64,000 nucleotides of DNA from an uncultured Kiritimatiellota bacterium (GTDB taxonomy: Bacteria; Verrucomicrobiota; Kiritimatiellia; RFP12; UBA1067): NCBI GenBank assembly GCA_934635045.1, contig CAKTZA010000011.1:7061-71060 (forward strand), read 5' to 3'. Made by a program: the position numbers and the translations under genes. Under the pieces are notes generated by a model, which saw only the letters and a program-made list of their open reading frames with translations, ran no database searches and was not told the origin of the DNA. Shown here piece by piece: positions 35,073 to 44,148 of this stretch. Each line of letters opens with the position of its first letter. Within the stretch, counting starts at the first letter, position 1.

Positions 35073-35142
35073 GCAGTTTTCCGCCGAATCTGCAAAGCGA
35101 CCGCCAGACGCGAGGCGGTGAGACAGAAGCGGCACGGTCATC

Positions 35143-36243
35143 CTACCGCTGCTTGCGGAAGGCGCAGATGCCGAGGACGAGGAAGACGACATCCGGCAGG
35201 ATGGCCGCCGGGACGACCGGGAACCAGCCGTTCTTCGCGAGCACCATCATCAGGATCGTCAGGCCGTAGAACGCGAAATACATGCCGAGCGCGCTCAAGA
35301 CGCCGCGAAAGACGCTCTGCCGGCCCGTGGCGATGCCGAAGGGAATCGCGAAGAGTGTGATGACGAGGCAGGCGAACGGGGCCATGACCTGCGCCCAGAC
35401 GTCGTAAAGGTAGTCGCGGCGACGCGCGGCATCCAGATCAGGATGGCTGCGCAGGTAGCGCAGACGGTCCAAAACGGAGTTGAACTTCCACGGGCGGTTC
35501 TGGATCAGGAAGTCGTTCGGGCGCTCGTCGAACGCGGGGAAGTTGCGCAGCGGCAGGGCGTCCAGCTCAGGGGTCGGCGTCGCGACCTCCTGGCCGAGCT
35601 CGTCGTAATGCTGGACACGCGGATTGGCGAACCACCATTCGCCGTCCAGGTAGTCCGCGCGCTCGGCCGTGACGTTGAGGAGGCGCGCCCCGCCGTTCGG
35701 ACGGTCCACCGTCACGCGCACGTTCCGCAGATGGGCCCCGGCCGCGTCCGCCAGGCTGTCGATCTGCCACGTGCGCGACGCCCGCGCGTTGCGGTAGACG
35801 ACGTTGTCCTCCCGCGCGAACCGCTTCGCGTCGAACTGGTTGTTCTTCATGAGCGCCGCCCAGGCGGCCCGGCGCGGCACGAAGAACTCGTTCACGCCGA
35901 CGACAAGCAGACTCATGGCCGCCGCCACGACGAGGAGCGGACGCACGATCACGAGGAAGCTCACGCCGCTCGCGCGCATCGCGACGAGCTCGGAATGGCG
36001 GCAGAACGTCCACAGCGTGTAGAGCGTCGCCAGCATCAGCGCCGCCGGCACGATGTAGTGGAAGTAGGGCGAGAGGTAGCCGCAGAAGTAGAGGGCCGCC
36101 GTCCGGACCGAAATCTTCGACTCGACCATGCGCGAGAACGAGCCGAAGAGATCGAAGAGGACGTAGATCATCAGGAACCCGGTCAGGCAGTAGAGCAGCG
36201 GGACCAGGAACTCCCTCAGGACGTATCGCGACAGGATCCTCAT
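35143..36243 (-). CDS. LptF/LptG family permease (YjgP/YjgQ)
   Basis: 366 residues: an N-terminal membrane bundle (ILSRYVLREFLVPLLYCLTGF, read as ILSRYVLREFL and VPLLYCLTGF), a periplasmic jelly-roll from ~120 to ~260, and three C-terminal helices (APFACLVITLFAIPFGIATGR). The SLLVVGVNEFFVPR junction is typical. LptF/G with LptB extract lipopolysaccharide from the inner membrane, which supports a diderm cell. It lies 19 bases after the vorC stop and probably shares the operon. Whether it is F or G cannot be settled from this alone. Confidence 0.9.
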   Translation of the reverse strand: MRILSRYVLREFLVPLLYCLTGFLMIYVLFDLFGSFSRMVESKISVRTAALYFCGYLSPYFHYIVPAALMLATLYTLWTFCRHSELVAMRASGVSFLVIVRPLLVVAAAMSLLVVGVNEFFVPRRAAWAALMKNNQFDAKRFAREDNVVYRNARASRTWQIDSLADAAGAHLRNVRVTVDRPNGGARLLNVTAERADYLDGEWWFANPRVQHYDELGQEVATPTPELDALPLRNFPAFDERPNDFLIQNRPWKFNSVLDRLRYLRSHPDLDAARRRDYLYDVWAQVMAPFACLVITLFAIPFGIATGRQSVFRGVLSALGMYFAFYGLTILMMVLAKNGWFPVVPAAILPDVVFLVLGICAFRKQR

Positions 36244-36262
36244 GCGCGGCGAAGCGGCGCCG

Positions 36263-36802
36263 TCAGCCCGCGATGAACTTCTCGCCGAGGGCGACCGCCT
36301 TGAGGTTGAGCTCCAGCAGGCTCGCCTTGCGCGCGCTGATCGTCTCCTTGATCGCCGCCGTCAGCGTCTCGGGCTTCACGCAGCCGAGCTTCTGGACGAT
36401 GGCGCCGAGGATGATCATGTTCGCGAGCGACACGGCCTCCATGTCCTTCGCCATCTGCGTCGCCGGGATGTAGACGACCTCGACGTCCGTCCGCCGCACC
36501 TTCCGCTCGATGAGCGAGGAGTCGACGAAGATCGTGCCGCCGGGGGCGACCGTGTCCTCGAACTTGTCGAGCGACGGCTCGTTCATCACCATCAGCACGT
36601 TCGGGTGCGCGATGATCGGCGAGCCGACCGGGTCGTCCGAGACGATGACCGAGCAGTTGCACGTGCCGCCGCGCATCTCCGGCCCGTACGAGGGGAGCCA
36701 CGAGAGCTCCTTCTGCTCGATGAGCGCCGCGTGCGCCAAGACCTTGCCGGAGAACAGGAGCCCCTGTCCGCCGAACCCCGCCATGATCGTTTCGTATGTC
36801 AT
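36263..36802 (-). CDS. vorC: 2-oxoacid:ferredoxin oxidoreductase gamma subunit
   Basis: 179 residues. Opens with ETIMAGFGGQGLLFSGKVLA, the gamma-subunit glycine motif, and has SYGPEMRGGTCNC, which is the conserved loop of the VorC/KorC type. A one-base gap separates it from the TPP-binding beta subunit. In this complex the gamma subunit helps bind the substrate CoA and assemble alpha and beta. The order delta-alpha-beta-gamma matches Vor-type branched-chain enzymes. Confidence 0.9.
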   Translation of the reverse strand: MTYETIMAGFGGQGLLFSGKVLAHAALIEQKELSWLPSYGPEMRGGTCNCSVIVSDDPVGSPIIAHPNVLMVMNEPSLDKFEDTVAPGGTIFVDSSLIERKVRRTDVEVVYIPATQMAKDMEAVSLANMIILGAIVQKLGCVKPETLTAAIKETISARKASLLELNLKAVALGEKFIAG

Positions 36803-36803
36803 T

Positions 36804-37556
36804 TTACTTCGCCTCCTCGGCCGTCCGGTCCTTGAAGCACCCGAGCGGATAGAACGGAATCATCTTCTCCTCCACGAACTGGCACGCCTTGTCGGGCGTG
36901 AGGCCCCAGTTCGTCGGGCACGTCGAGATGACCTCGACGAGCGAGAAGCCCTTGCCGTCGACCTGCGTCTGGAACGCCTTCTGGATCGCCCGCTTCGCCT
37001 GGCGCACGTGCGCGACGGAGTTGACGGCGACGCGCTCCAGGTAGGCCGGCGCGTCGAGCGTCGCCAGCAGCTCGCAGATGCGGATCGGCATGCCCTGCGT
37101 CTTCGGGTCGCGCCCGTACGGCGAGGTCTGCGTGACCTGCCCGACGAGCGACGTCGGCGCCATCTGGCCGCCCGTCATGCCGTAGATCGCGTTGTTGATG
37201 AAGATGATCGTCACGTTCTCGCCGCGGCACGCGGTCGAGACCGTCTCGCACAGGCCGATGGACGCGAGGTCGCCGTCGCCCTGGTAGGTGAAGACGACGT
37301 GATCGGGGAGCGAGCGCTTGACGCCCGTCGCCACCGCCGGCGCGCGGCCGTGGCTCGCCTCGATCATGTCGCACCGGAAGTAGTCGTACGCCATCACCGA
37401 GCAGCCGACCGGCGCGATGCCGATCGTCTTGCCCTCGATGCCGAGCGCGTCGATCGCCTCGGCGACGAGACGGTGCACGATGCCGTGCGTGCAGCCCGGG
37501 CAGTAGTGGTACGGAACGTCCGTGAGGGACTTCGGTTTCTGAAACACGATGGCCAT
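36804..37556 (-). CDS. vorA: 2-oxoacid:ferredoxin oxidoreductase beta subunit (TPP-binding)
   Basis: 250 residues. The [4Fe-4S]/TPP region starts with YHYCPGCTHGIVHRLV; the TPP-Mg motif is YQGDGDLASIGL (GDGD) followed by NNAIYGMTGGQMAPTS. CPTNWGL later is typical of this family. With vorB it oxidatively decarboxylates a 2-oxoacid to an acyl-CoA, reducing ferredoxin. Whether the substrate is branched-chain or 2-oxoglutarate is not certain; the four-subunit split and vorB similarity favour Vor. Confidence 0.9.
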   Translation of the reverse strand: MAIVFQKPKSLTDVPYHYCPGCTHGIVHRLVAEAIDALGIEGKTIGIAPVGCSVMAYDYFRCDMIEASHGRAPAVATGVKRSLPDHVVFTYQGDGDLASIGLCETVSTACRGENVTIIFINNAIYGMTGGQMAPTSLVGQVTQTSPYGRDPKTQGMPIRICELLATLDAPAYLERVAVNSVAHVRQAKRAIQKAFQTQVDGKGFSLVEVISTCPTNWGLTPDKACQFVEEKMIPFYPLGCFKDRTAEEAK

Positions 37557-37557
37557 C

Positions 37558-38622
37558 TTATTTCGCCTCCTTCCGGATTGCCGCCAGCACCTCGTCGGCG
37601 CTCGGAATCATGCCGCCGACGCGGTTGCACATGTTGACGGGCTTCGCGCAGCTGATCGCAAGCTTCACGTCCTCGTTCATCTGGCCCATGTTGAGCTCGA
37701 CAGTGAGGAAACTCTTGACCTTCGCCGCCGCCTGCGCAAGCGGCGCCTTCGGGAACGGGTAGAGGGTGATCGGGCGGATCATGCCGACCTTGATGCCCTC
37801 CTTGCGCGCCGCGACGATCGCGTTCTTCGCGACGCGGGCGGTGATGCCGACCGAGACGACGCAGACCTCCGCGTCGTCCATGAGGTACTCCTCCCAGCGG
37901 CACTCCTCCTTCTCCAGCTTCGCGTAGCGCGCGAAGCGCTCGAAGTTCGTCTTCTCCAGCTCGTCCGGCTTGAGGTAGAGGGAGTTCACGATGTTGTGTT
38001 CGCGCTTCATCTCCGTGCCCGTCGTGGCCCACGGCTTCGTCGCGGGGATCGTCTCGGGGTCGACCGTGTCCTCCGGGAGGACGACCGGCTCCATCATCTG
38101 GCCCATCGTGCCGTCCGCCAGCAGCATCGCCGGCATGCGGTACTTCTCGCCGAGCTCGAACGCGAGGCGCGTCATGTCGGCCATCTCCTGCACGGTCGCC
38201 GGGGCGAGGACGATGATGTGGAAGTCGCCGTGGCCCGGGCCGCGCGTCATGAAGAAGTAGTCGGACTGCGACGGCTGGATGCCGCCGAGGCCGGGGCCGC
38301 CGCGCTGGACGTTCACGATCAGCGCCGGCAGGTCCGCGCCCGCGAGGTAGGAGATGCCCTCGGCCTTCAGGGAGATGCCCGGCGAAGACGACGACGTCAT
38401 CGCGCGCCGCCCCGTCGAGGCGCAGCCGTAGACCATGTTGATCGCGGCGATCTCGCTCTCCGCCTGGAGGAACGTGCCGCCGATCTTCGGCATGCGCTTG
38501 GACATGTACGCCGCAATCTCGGTCTGCGGCGTGATCGGATACCCGAAGTAGTGGCGGCAGCCGCAGCGGATCGCCGCCTCGGCGATCGCCTCGTTGCCCT
38601 TCATCAGAACTTTTTCGGCCAT
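37558..38622 (-). CDS. vorB: 2-oxoacid:ferredoxin oxidoreductase alpha subunit
   Basis: 354 residues. The N-terminus is KGNEAIAEAAIRCGCRHYFGYPITP in pieces (GNEA and GYPITPQTE are the substrate-site signatures), followed by LQAESEIAAINMVYG and QRGGPGLGGIQPSQSDYF. A C-terminal domain (VGMIRPITLYPFP) closes the fold. It is separated from vorD by 7 bases and from vorA by one base, so all four subunits are one translational unit. It supports anaerobic amino-acid or keto-acid fermentation. Confidence 0.92.
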   Translation of the reverse strand: MAEKVLMKGNEAIAEAAIRCGCRHYFGYPITPQTEIAAYMSKRMPKIGGTFLQAESEIAAINMVYGCASTGRRAMTSSSSPGISLKAEGISYLAGADLPALIVNVQRGGPGLGGIQPSQSDYFFMTRGPGHGDFHIIVLAPATVQEMADMTRLAFELGEKYRMPAMLLADGTMGQMMEPVVLPEDTVDPETIPATKPWATTGTEMKREHNIVNSLYLKPDELEKTNFERFARYAKLEKEECRWEEYLMDDAEVCVVSVGITARVAKNAIVAARKEGIKVGMIRPITLYPFPKAPLAQAAAKVKSFLTVELNMGQMNEDVKLAISCAKPVNMCNRVGGMIPSADEVLAAIRKEAK

Positions 38623-38629
38623 TGTTGCC

Positions 38630-38836
38630 TTACCTTTCCACCGTGATGACGCAGTCGGGGCACATCAGCGCGCAGCTCGCGCAGCCGACGCACGCCGCCG
38701 GATCCGTACACTCGACCGGGGCGTGGCCCTTGTGGTTGAGCTTCGTCTTCGAGAGAGCAAGGATCTTCTTCGGACAGGCGGTCACGCACAGTCCGCAGCC
38801 CTTGCAGAGGTCTTCCCTGAATGTCAGTTTAGCCAT
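38630..38836 (-). CDS. vorD: 2[4Fe-4S] ferredoxin subunit of the oxidoreductase
   Basis: 68 residues. Two ferredoxin motifs: CKGCGLCVTACPKK and CVGCASCALMCPDC, each C-x2-C-x2-C-x3-C. The ATG at 38836 has AAAGGAG upstream; the longer frame to 38956 lies in the promoter and repeat region. It heads the vorDBAC-lptF/G run and is the electron-accepting delta subunit. Confidence 0.93.
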   Translation of the reverse strand: MAKLTFREDLCKGCGLCVTACPKKILALSKTKLNHKGHAPVECTDPAACVGCASCALMCPDCVITVER

Positions 38837-38858
38837 TTTTAGCTCCTTTGAACCGCGT

Positions 38859-38864
38859 AGTATA
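38859..38864 (-). promoter_or_regulatory. Promoter -10 (extended) for the vorDBAC operon
   Basis: TGG-TATACT on the minus strand, 22 bases before the ATG at 38836. The leader of ~16 bases contains AAAGGAG, so this operon keeps a normal ribosome-binding site. Confidence 0.65.
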
Positions 38865-38947
38865 CCAAAAAACGGCGACCTTGAGTTGTCGCAATTTGGC
38901 CCGTCGGCCCGACAGCTCGCGCGACCAGTGGCCAATCGGTTGCTTTC

Positions 38948-39029
38948 GCTGAACACGGAGATGACGGAGAGGCAGAAACGGTCTCCGCGTCTCTCTATCT
39001 CCTCCGCCTCCGTGTTCAGCGCCGCAGGC
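38948..39029. repeat. Cargo-free copy of the CACGGAG inverted repeat
   Basis: GCTGAACACGGAG (38948-38960) and its perfect inverse CTCCGTGTTCAGC (39008-39020) are separated by 47 bases. The right part, 39008-39029, is identical over 22 bases to 31881-31902. It lies just past the stop of the histidine kinase gene (minus strand) and can fold into a long hairpin. The rest of the 38837-39049 spacer holds only the vorD promoter. Confidence 0.7.
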
Positions 39030-39049
39030 CTTCCCGTGCAGAGAGCGGA

Positions 39050-40453
39050 TCATCTCGCGGGTGGGCGCGTCAGCGTCACGACCATCCAGCCGTCGCGCTG
39101 CTCAATGGAGATCTCCGCGCCGAGGCGCCGGGCGCGCTGACGCATGCCCGCCAGGCCGAAATGGCCCTCCGCCGCGCCCGGCGCCGCCGACGGCTCGAAC
39201 GGCGCGCCGTCGTTCGCCACGCGCAGCCGCCAGCCGCCGCCGTCCGCCGCATCCGCCGACAGGGCGACCTTCTTCGCCCCGCCATGCTTGATCGCGTTGC
39301 CGATCGCCTCCCGGACGATGAGCGAGAGGTCGCGCATCTGCGCCGCGTCCATCCGCGACGGCAGCGCCGCCAGCTTCGTGTCGACGCGGCAGATCCCCTT
39401 CGTGTTCTCGTCATGCGCGAGCTGCCGCAGCATGTCCGCCGGCGTGAGGCGCATCATGTCGTCGTTCTTGAGGCCCCAGACGACGTCCCGGATCTCCCGC
39501 TTCGCCCGCACAAGCACGTCTTGGGCCTCCTTGAGGCGGCCTAGCTTCACGAGCATGCCCGCCCCGACGAGATGCTGCTCGATCGTGTCGTGCAGGTCGT
39601 CCGCCATGCGCTTGCGCTCGGCCATCAGCGTGCGCGAGCGGAACAGGCGCTTCCGCTGGCGCACCGCGAGGGCCGCAAGGACGCAGAGCAGCGCCGCGAG
39701 CGCGGCGGAGACGGCCGTCGCCCCGAAGATGAAGCGCCGCGTGCGGCGGGCCGCATAGTAGGCGAGATCCGGCACGAGCGTCACGTCTGAGCCCGCCGCA
39801 TGGAGCTTCACGCCCATCACGTAGCTCGCGCGGCCGAGAAGGACGGACGGGTCGAGCAGCCGCTCGACGACGCCGGTCACGCGAACCTTCGGGTGCGTAT
39901 GCGCCGCGTCGGACAGGAACGCGGGCACGTCCGCGCACATCACGTTGACGGGCACGCCCGAGACGTCGACGGCGAACCCGTTCTCGGTGATGCCGATGGC
40001 GCGGCCCGACAGCGTGACGCGCAGCCAGTTGACGTCCGGCCGCGCGCCCTCCGCATCGACGAGATCGTCCATCGAGACGTCCTTCGGCGGCGGAAGCGGC
40101 TCCTCGCCCGTCTTCTCGACCGAATTCGCCTGGAGGACGATGCGGCCACCCTCCAGCGACGGATGGCCGGTGACCGTCACGACATCGCCCCGTCGCAGGG
40201 ACGCGCCCCGGCCATCCGTCACGATCTTGAGCCCGTCGTCGTCGCGCTGGAGGAAAAGGCCGTCCGCGCCCGCGAACGTCACGATGCCGGAGATCTCGGC
40301 CGTCGCCGCGTTCGTGCCGCCCAGCGCCTCGGCGACCTTGGCGACGACGCGCCCCCGGATCTCGTCCGAGAACTCCCGAATCGTCATCTCGCGCTCGGCC
40401 GAGGCCATGAGCGGAACCAGCAGGGAAAAAACGATCAAGCGTCCGTAAGACAT
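39050..40453 (-). CDS. Membrane histidine kinase with periplasmic OB-fold-like sensor (orphan)
   Basis: 467 residues. Signal segment, then a periplasmic part (20-235) with repeated OB-fold-like strands (GIVTFAGADGLFLQRDDDG...GDVVTVTGHPSLEGGRIVL; VTLSGRAIGITENGFAVDVSG; VRVTGVVERLLDPSVLL, in segments). One membrane helix is at ~241-264, then a HisKA_3 dimerisation domain with phospho-acceptor His288 in MADDLHDTIEQHL and a HATPase domain (REAIGNAIKHGG, GHFGLAGMRQRA). This is a NarX/DesK-type kinase. No response regulator is adjacent. The ATG at 40453 is chosen because GGAAGG lies 8 bases upstream. It has the same architecture as the kinase at 54372. Confidence 0.85.
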   Translation of the reverse strand: MSYGRLIVFSLLVPLMASAEREMTIREFSDEIRGRVVAKVAEALGGTNAATAEISGIVTFAGADGLFLQRDDDGLKIVTDGRGASLRRGDVVTVTGHPSLEGGRIVLQANSVEKTGEEPLPPPKDVSMDDLVDAEGARPDVNWLRVTLSGRAIGITENGFAVDVSGVPVNVMCADVPAFLSDAAHTHPKVRVTGVVERLLDPSVLLGRASYVMGVKLHAAGSDVTLVPDLAYYAARRTRRFIFGATAVSAALAALLCVLAALAVRQRKRLFRSRTLMAERKRMADDLHDTIEQHLVGAGMLVKLGRLKEAQDVLVRAKREIRDVVWGLKNDDMMRLTPADMLRQLAHDENTKGICRVDTKLAALPSRMDAAQMRDLSLIVREAIGNAIKHGGAKKVALSADAADGGGWRLRVANDGAPFEPSAAPGAAEGHFGLAGMRQRARRLGAEISIEQRDGWMVVTLTRPPAR

Positions 40454-40489
40454 CTTGTGCACCTTCCTTTCAAGACACGTGCGCCGCCC

Positions 40490-43258
40490 TCAGTGCGCGT
40501 CGAGCCAGTTCGCCCCTTCGCCGAGGCCGACGTCGAGCGGCACGCCGAAGTCGAGCGCCGTCGTCATTTCGCGGCGCACGATCTCCTTCACGCGCGCGGC
40601 CTCGTCCTTCGGACAGTCGAAGACGAGCTCGTCGTGGATCTGCAGCACCATCTTAGACCGCAGGCGCTCGGCCTTGAGCGCGCGGTCGACCTTCACCATC
40701 GCGAGCTTGATGAGATCCGCCGCGCTGCCCTGGATCGGCGTGTTGATCGCGTCGCGTTCCGCCGACTGCCGCGCCGTCGCGTTGCGCGAGTTGATGTCGC
40801 GCAGGGTGCGGCGGCGCCCAAGCACCGTCTCGGCGTAGCCCGTCGCGCGCGCCCGCTCGATCGCCGCGTTCATGAAGTCCTTCACCTTCGGGTAGAGCCG
40901 GAAGTACGTCTCGATGAGGTCGGCCGCCTCCTTGCGCGGCACCTTCAGGCGCTGCGAAAGCCCGAACGGCGAGATGCCGTAGATGATGCCGAAGTTCACC
41001 GTCTTGCACTTCGCGCGCTGTTCGGGCGTCACGAACGCCGGCATCAGGTTGTAGACGCGCGCGGCCGTGTCGCGGTGGATGTCCTCGCCGCGCGCGAACG
41101 CCTCCCGCATCGCCGCATCGCCCGAAAGCGCCGCCATCAGGCGCAGCTCGATCTGCGAGTAGTCGGCCGAGACGAGCACGTGGTTCTCGTCACGCGCGAC
41201 GAACGCCCGGCGGATGCGCTTGCCGCGCGCGGTGCGGATCGGGATGTTCTGCAGGTTCGGGTCGGACGACGAGAGCCGCCCCGTCTCGGTAAACGCCTGC
41301 GCAAACGTCGTGTGCACGCGCCCTTCCGCGTCGATGAGCGTCGGCAGCTTGTCCACGTACGTCGACTTCAGCTTCGTGCAGGCGCGGTACTCGAAGATCA
41401 GCGGCACGATCGGGTGCGCATCGGCGACCTTGGAGAGGGCCTTCTCGTCCGTCGACCACTGGCCGGACGCCGTCTTCTTCGAGCCCGTGAGCCCCAGCCG
41501 GTCGAAGAGCAGCGCCGCGAGCTGCTTCGGCGAGTCGGGATTGAACCCCGGCTCGGCGTACTGGCGAATCTGCCGCGTGTAGTCGAGGATCTCGCGGTCG
41601 AGCTCGCGCCCGTATTCCCGCAGGGCCTCGGTGTCGATCCGCACGCCCTCGCGCTCTATCTCGCAGAGCACCTTGACGAGGGCCTCCTCCGTCTCCAGCG
41701 CGGGCGGGGCGGGGGCGACGCCGCGCTGCTCCAGCGCGAGGGCCTGTCCCCGCAGGAGGTCGTCGAGCTGCAGCGTGACGTCCGCATCCTCCGCCGCGTA
41801 GTCCGTCACGCGCGCGATGTCCTTGCCGACGAGCGTCGGCTCCGGCTTGCGGCGCTCCTGCGGGCCCGCGACGTCCTCGAAGCGGATCATGCGGTAGCCG
41901 AGCAGCTGCTCCGACAGGTCCTTGAGGCCGTGCCGCGCCGCCGCGTCGAGGCAGTAGTGCTCCAGCAGCGTGTCGCGCGGCGTCGTGCCGAAGCCGATGC
42001 CGTAGCGGTGCAGGACGGTGCGGTCGAACTTGACGTTGTGGCCGACCAGGCTCTTCGCCGGGTCGGCGAAGAGCGGACGGAACACGTCCACGAGCCCGGC
42101 GTCCACATACCACGCCTTGCCCTTCGCCGTCGCGAACGAGAAGCCGATGAGGCGGCACGTCGTCGCGTCCGTCGCGGTCATCCCCGGCTCGCGCGCCGTC
42201 GTCTCGGTGTCGAACGCGACGCGCGCTTCCTTCATCAGCTCGTCGAGCAGACGCTGCGCATCGGCTTCGGTCGAGACGTAGCGGTAGTCGTGGGGAACCG
42301 AGGCGATGGACGTGAGGGACTTGAGGGGCGCGGGCGACGCGAGGCCGGTCTCTTGCCCCTCTTGACCCTCTCGTCTTTCAAGCCCGGCCTCCTCGCCCAG
42401 CAGCTCCCGCGCGAGGCGGTTCAGCTCAAACTTCGCGCAGACCTTCGCGAGCTTGTCCCTGTCGATGCCGTCGAGGCGGTAGGCGTCCCAGTCCGGCTCG
42501 ATCGGCACGTCGGTGCGGATTGTCGTCAAGAACTTCGAGATCTTCACGTCCTCGCGTCCGGCGAACACCTTCTCCGCGAGCTTGCCCTTGAGCTTCGACT
42601 GGTTTTCGAGCAGCCCCTCGACCGAGCCGAACTTCGACAGCAAATCCGCCGCCGTCTTCTCGCCGACGCCGCGGATGCCGGGGATGTTGTCGGCCGCGTC
42701 GCCCGCGAGCGCGAGGTAGTCGATCATCTGCGCGGGACTCGCGAGATGCCAGCGTCCGCAGACGCCCGACACGTCATAGATCTCCGCCGCGTCGCCGGCG
42801 CGTGCAGGACGGTAGAGCTTCACGCCGGGGCGGACGAGCTGCGCAGCGTCCTTGTCAGGCGTGGCCATATAGACGTCGAAGCCCGCCGCCGCGCCCTTCA
42901 CGGCCAGCGTGCCCATCACGTCGTCCGCCTCGAAGTCCGCAACGCGCACGACGGGAATCTTCAGGGCCTCGGCCAGCTCAAAGGCGTAGGGAATCGACGC
43001 GGCCAGGTCTTCGGGCATCTTCTCGCGCTGGGCCTTGTAGGGCGCGTATGCGCGGTGGCGGAACGTCGGGCCACCCGGATCCATCGCGAGCACCGCGTGC
43101 GTCGGACGCTCCTTCTTGAGGATCGCCTGCAGGCCGTTCGCGAGGCCGAGCAGCGCGGACGTGTTGATGCCGCCCGCCGTGAGGCGCGGATTGCGCAGGA
43201 AGACGAAGTGCCCCCGATAGAGGAACGGCATCAGGTCGATGATGAAGAGCTTGTTCAT
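40490..43258 (-). CDS. polA: DNA polymerase I
   Basis: 922 residues with all three domains. The 5'-3' exonuclease is at ~1-290 (DKDAAQLV, YLALAGDAADNIPGIRGVGEKTA read in parts). The 3'-5' exonuclease is at ~330-500 with the active triad region VAFDTETT, GHNVKFDRTVL and DYAAEDADVTLQL, so proofreading residues appear intact. The polymerase is at ~510-922 (SADYSQIELR, KTVNFGIIYGIS, QSAERDAINTPIQGSAAD, VLQIHDELVFD). The Klenow-like core is complete. Its start overlaps the pilD stop (ATGA), an unusual neighbour pairing. Confidence 0.96.
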   Translation of the reverse strand: MNKLFIIDLMPFLYRGHFVFLRNPRLTAGGINTSALLGLANGLQAILKKERPTHAVLAMDPGGPTFRHRAYAPYKAQREKMPEDLAASIPYAFELAEALKIPVVRVADFEADDVMGTLAVKGAAAGFDVYMATPDKDAAQLVRPGVKLYRPARAGDAAEIYDVSGVCGRWHLASPAQMIDYLALAGDAADNIPGIRGVGEKTAADLLSKFGSVEGLLENQSKLKGKLAEKVFAGREDVKISKFLTTIRTDVPIEPDWDAYRLDGIDRDKLAKVCAKFELNRLARELLGEEAGLERREGQEGQETGLASPAPLKSLTSIASVPHDYRYVSTEADAQRLLDELMKEARVAFDTETTAREPGMTATDATTCRLIGFSFATAKGKAWYVDAGLVDVFRPLFADPAKSLVGHNVKFDRTVLHRYGIGFGTTPRDTLLEHYCLDAAARHGLKDLSEQLLGYRMIRFEDVAGPQERRKPEPTLVGKDIARVTDYAAEDADVTLQLDDLLRGQALALEQRGVAPAPPALETEEALVKVLCEIEREGVRIDTEALREYGRELDREILDYTRQIRQYAEPGFNPDSPKQLAALLFDRLGLTGSKKTASGQWSTDEKALSKVADAHPIVPLIFEYRACTKLKSTYVDKLPTLIDAEGRVHTTFAQAFTETGRLSSSDPNLQNIPIRTARGKRIRRAFVARDENHVLVSADYSQIELRLMAALSGDAAMREAFARGEDIHRDTAARVYNLMPAFVTPEQRAKCKTVNFGIIYGISPFGLSQRLKVPRKEAADLIETYFRLYPKVKDFMNAAIERARATGYAETVLGRRRTLRDINSRNATARQSAERDAINTPIQGSAADLIKLAMVKVDRALKAERLRSKMVLQIHDELVFDCPKDEAARVKEIVRREMTTALDFGVPLDVGLGEGANWLDAH

Positions 43259-44148
43259 TTGAAGATTCCCACGTACCAGTAGACGAGTTCAGGGCCAAAA
43301 AACATCCAGGCGAGGCAGCCAAGACAGATGTACGGGCCGTAGGGGATCTCGACGAACCGCCCGAACTTCGTCTTCGACAGCGCGACCATCGAAAGCCCCA
43401 CGACCGAGCCGAAGACGGACGAGAGAATCAGCGTGACAAGAACCGCCACCGGCCCGAACAGCGCGCCGACCGCCCCCATCAGGAAGACGTCGCCAAGCCC
43501 CATCGCCTCGCGCTTGAACGCCTTCGAGCCGAGAAAACGAATCAGCCAAAGGAGGCCGAAGCCGAAGACAAGGCCAAGGAGGGAGGCTACAATCGAATAA
43601 TCGAATAATCGAATAGTCGACTGATCGAATGGGGGAGCGAACGAATGGGCGGGGCGAGACAAGAAAAGAAGAAGGCTCTGGACGGCGTGGAAGAGGACGC
43701 CGAGGATCATGCCGCCCACGGTCACGAAGTCGGGCAACAGCTTGTGGTCGAAGTCGATCATCGAGCCGACGATCATCAGGGAAATCCAGATCCACCACAC
43801 GAGAAGCGTCAGCACCGACTCTTGAGAAAACGCCACCGCAGGGATTCGCGCAAAGAGATGCACGAACGCCGCGAGAAAGAGGCAGCCGCCAAGCAGTTCG
43901 ACGAGAATGTAGCGCGGCGAAATCGGTGCGCGGCAGTTCGCGCACTTTCCGCGCAGGGCGAGCCATGAGAGAATCGGGATGTTCTGATACCAGCGAATCG
44001 CCGCGCCGCAGGCCGGGCAGTGCGACGGGGGGCGCACAATCGACTCGCCGCGCGGTACGCGCCAGATGACGACGTTCAGGAAGCTCGCGACGCACGCGCC
44101 GAGCGCAAAGCTGAACAGCGACAGAATGAACAGAAGCCCCCCCTCCAT
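43255..44148 (-). CDS. pilD: Type IV prepilin peptidase/leader methyltransferase (A24)
   Basis: 297 residues. The N-terminal domain has the two CxxC pairs HCPACGAAIRWYQNIPILSW and GKCANCRAPI. The A24 membrane domain has aspartates in GSMIDFDHKLLPD and GLGDVFLMGAVGALFG. It cleaves and methylates type IV prepilin-like leaders at the inner membrane. Between these lies a hydrophilic insert, FAPPFDQSTIRLFDYS, encoded by an 8-base repeat (43593-43632), which is not a normal part of the family. A 14-base tandem repeat precedes the ATG and supplies the AAGGAAG ribosome-binding site. Confidence 0.92.
   Translation of the reverse strand: MEGGLLFILSLFSFALGACVASFLNVVIWRVPRGESIVRPPSHCPACGAAIRWYQNIPILSWLALRGKCANCRAPISPRYILVELLGGCLFLAAFVHLFARIPAVAFSQESVLTLLVWWIWISLMIVGSMIDFDHKLLPDFVTVGGMILGVLFHAVQSLLLFLSRPAHSFAPPFDQSTIRLFDYSIVASLLGLVFGFGLLWLIRFLGSKAFKREAMGLGDVFLMGAVGALFGPVAVLVTLILSSVFGSVVGLSMVALSKTKFGRFVEIPYGPYICLGCLAWMFFGPELVYWYVGIFK
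43593..43632. repeat. Five-unit 8-base repeat inside pilD
   Basis: Units TCGAATAA, TCGAATAA, TCGAATAG, TCGACTGA, TCGAATGG in perfect 8-base phase. It is read in frame on the minus strand as part of an extra loop in the prepilin peptidase. Confidence 0.75.

Noticed and set aside
38948..39029. Rho-independent terminator for the histidine kinase
   Set aside because: Arms are 47 bases apart and no T-run follows; the same sequence recurs at the GxxExxY element, so a dispersed repeat explains it better, although a terminator role is not excluded.
39800..43282. 1160-residue plus-strand frame opposite polA
   Set aside because: An antisense shadow of a high-GC gene; polA on the other strand has all catalytic motifs.
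43593..43632. Possible CRISPR-like array in the 8-base repeat
   Set aside because: Units are only 8 bases with no spacers, inside a coding gene.
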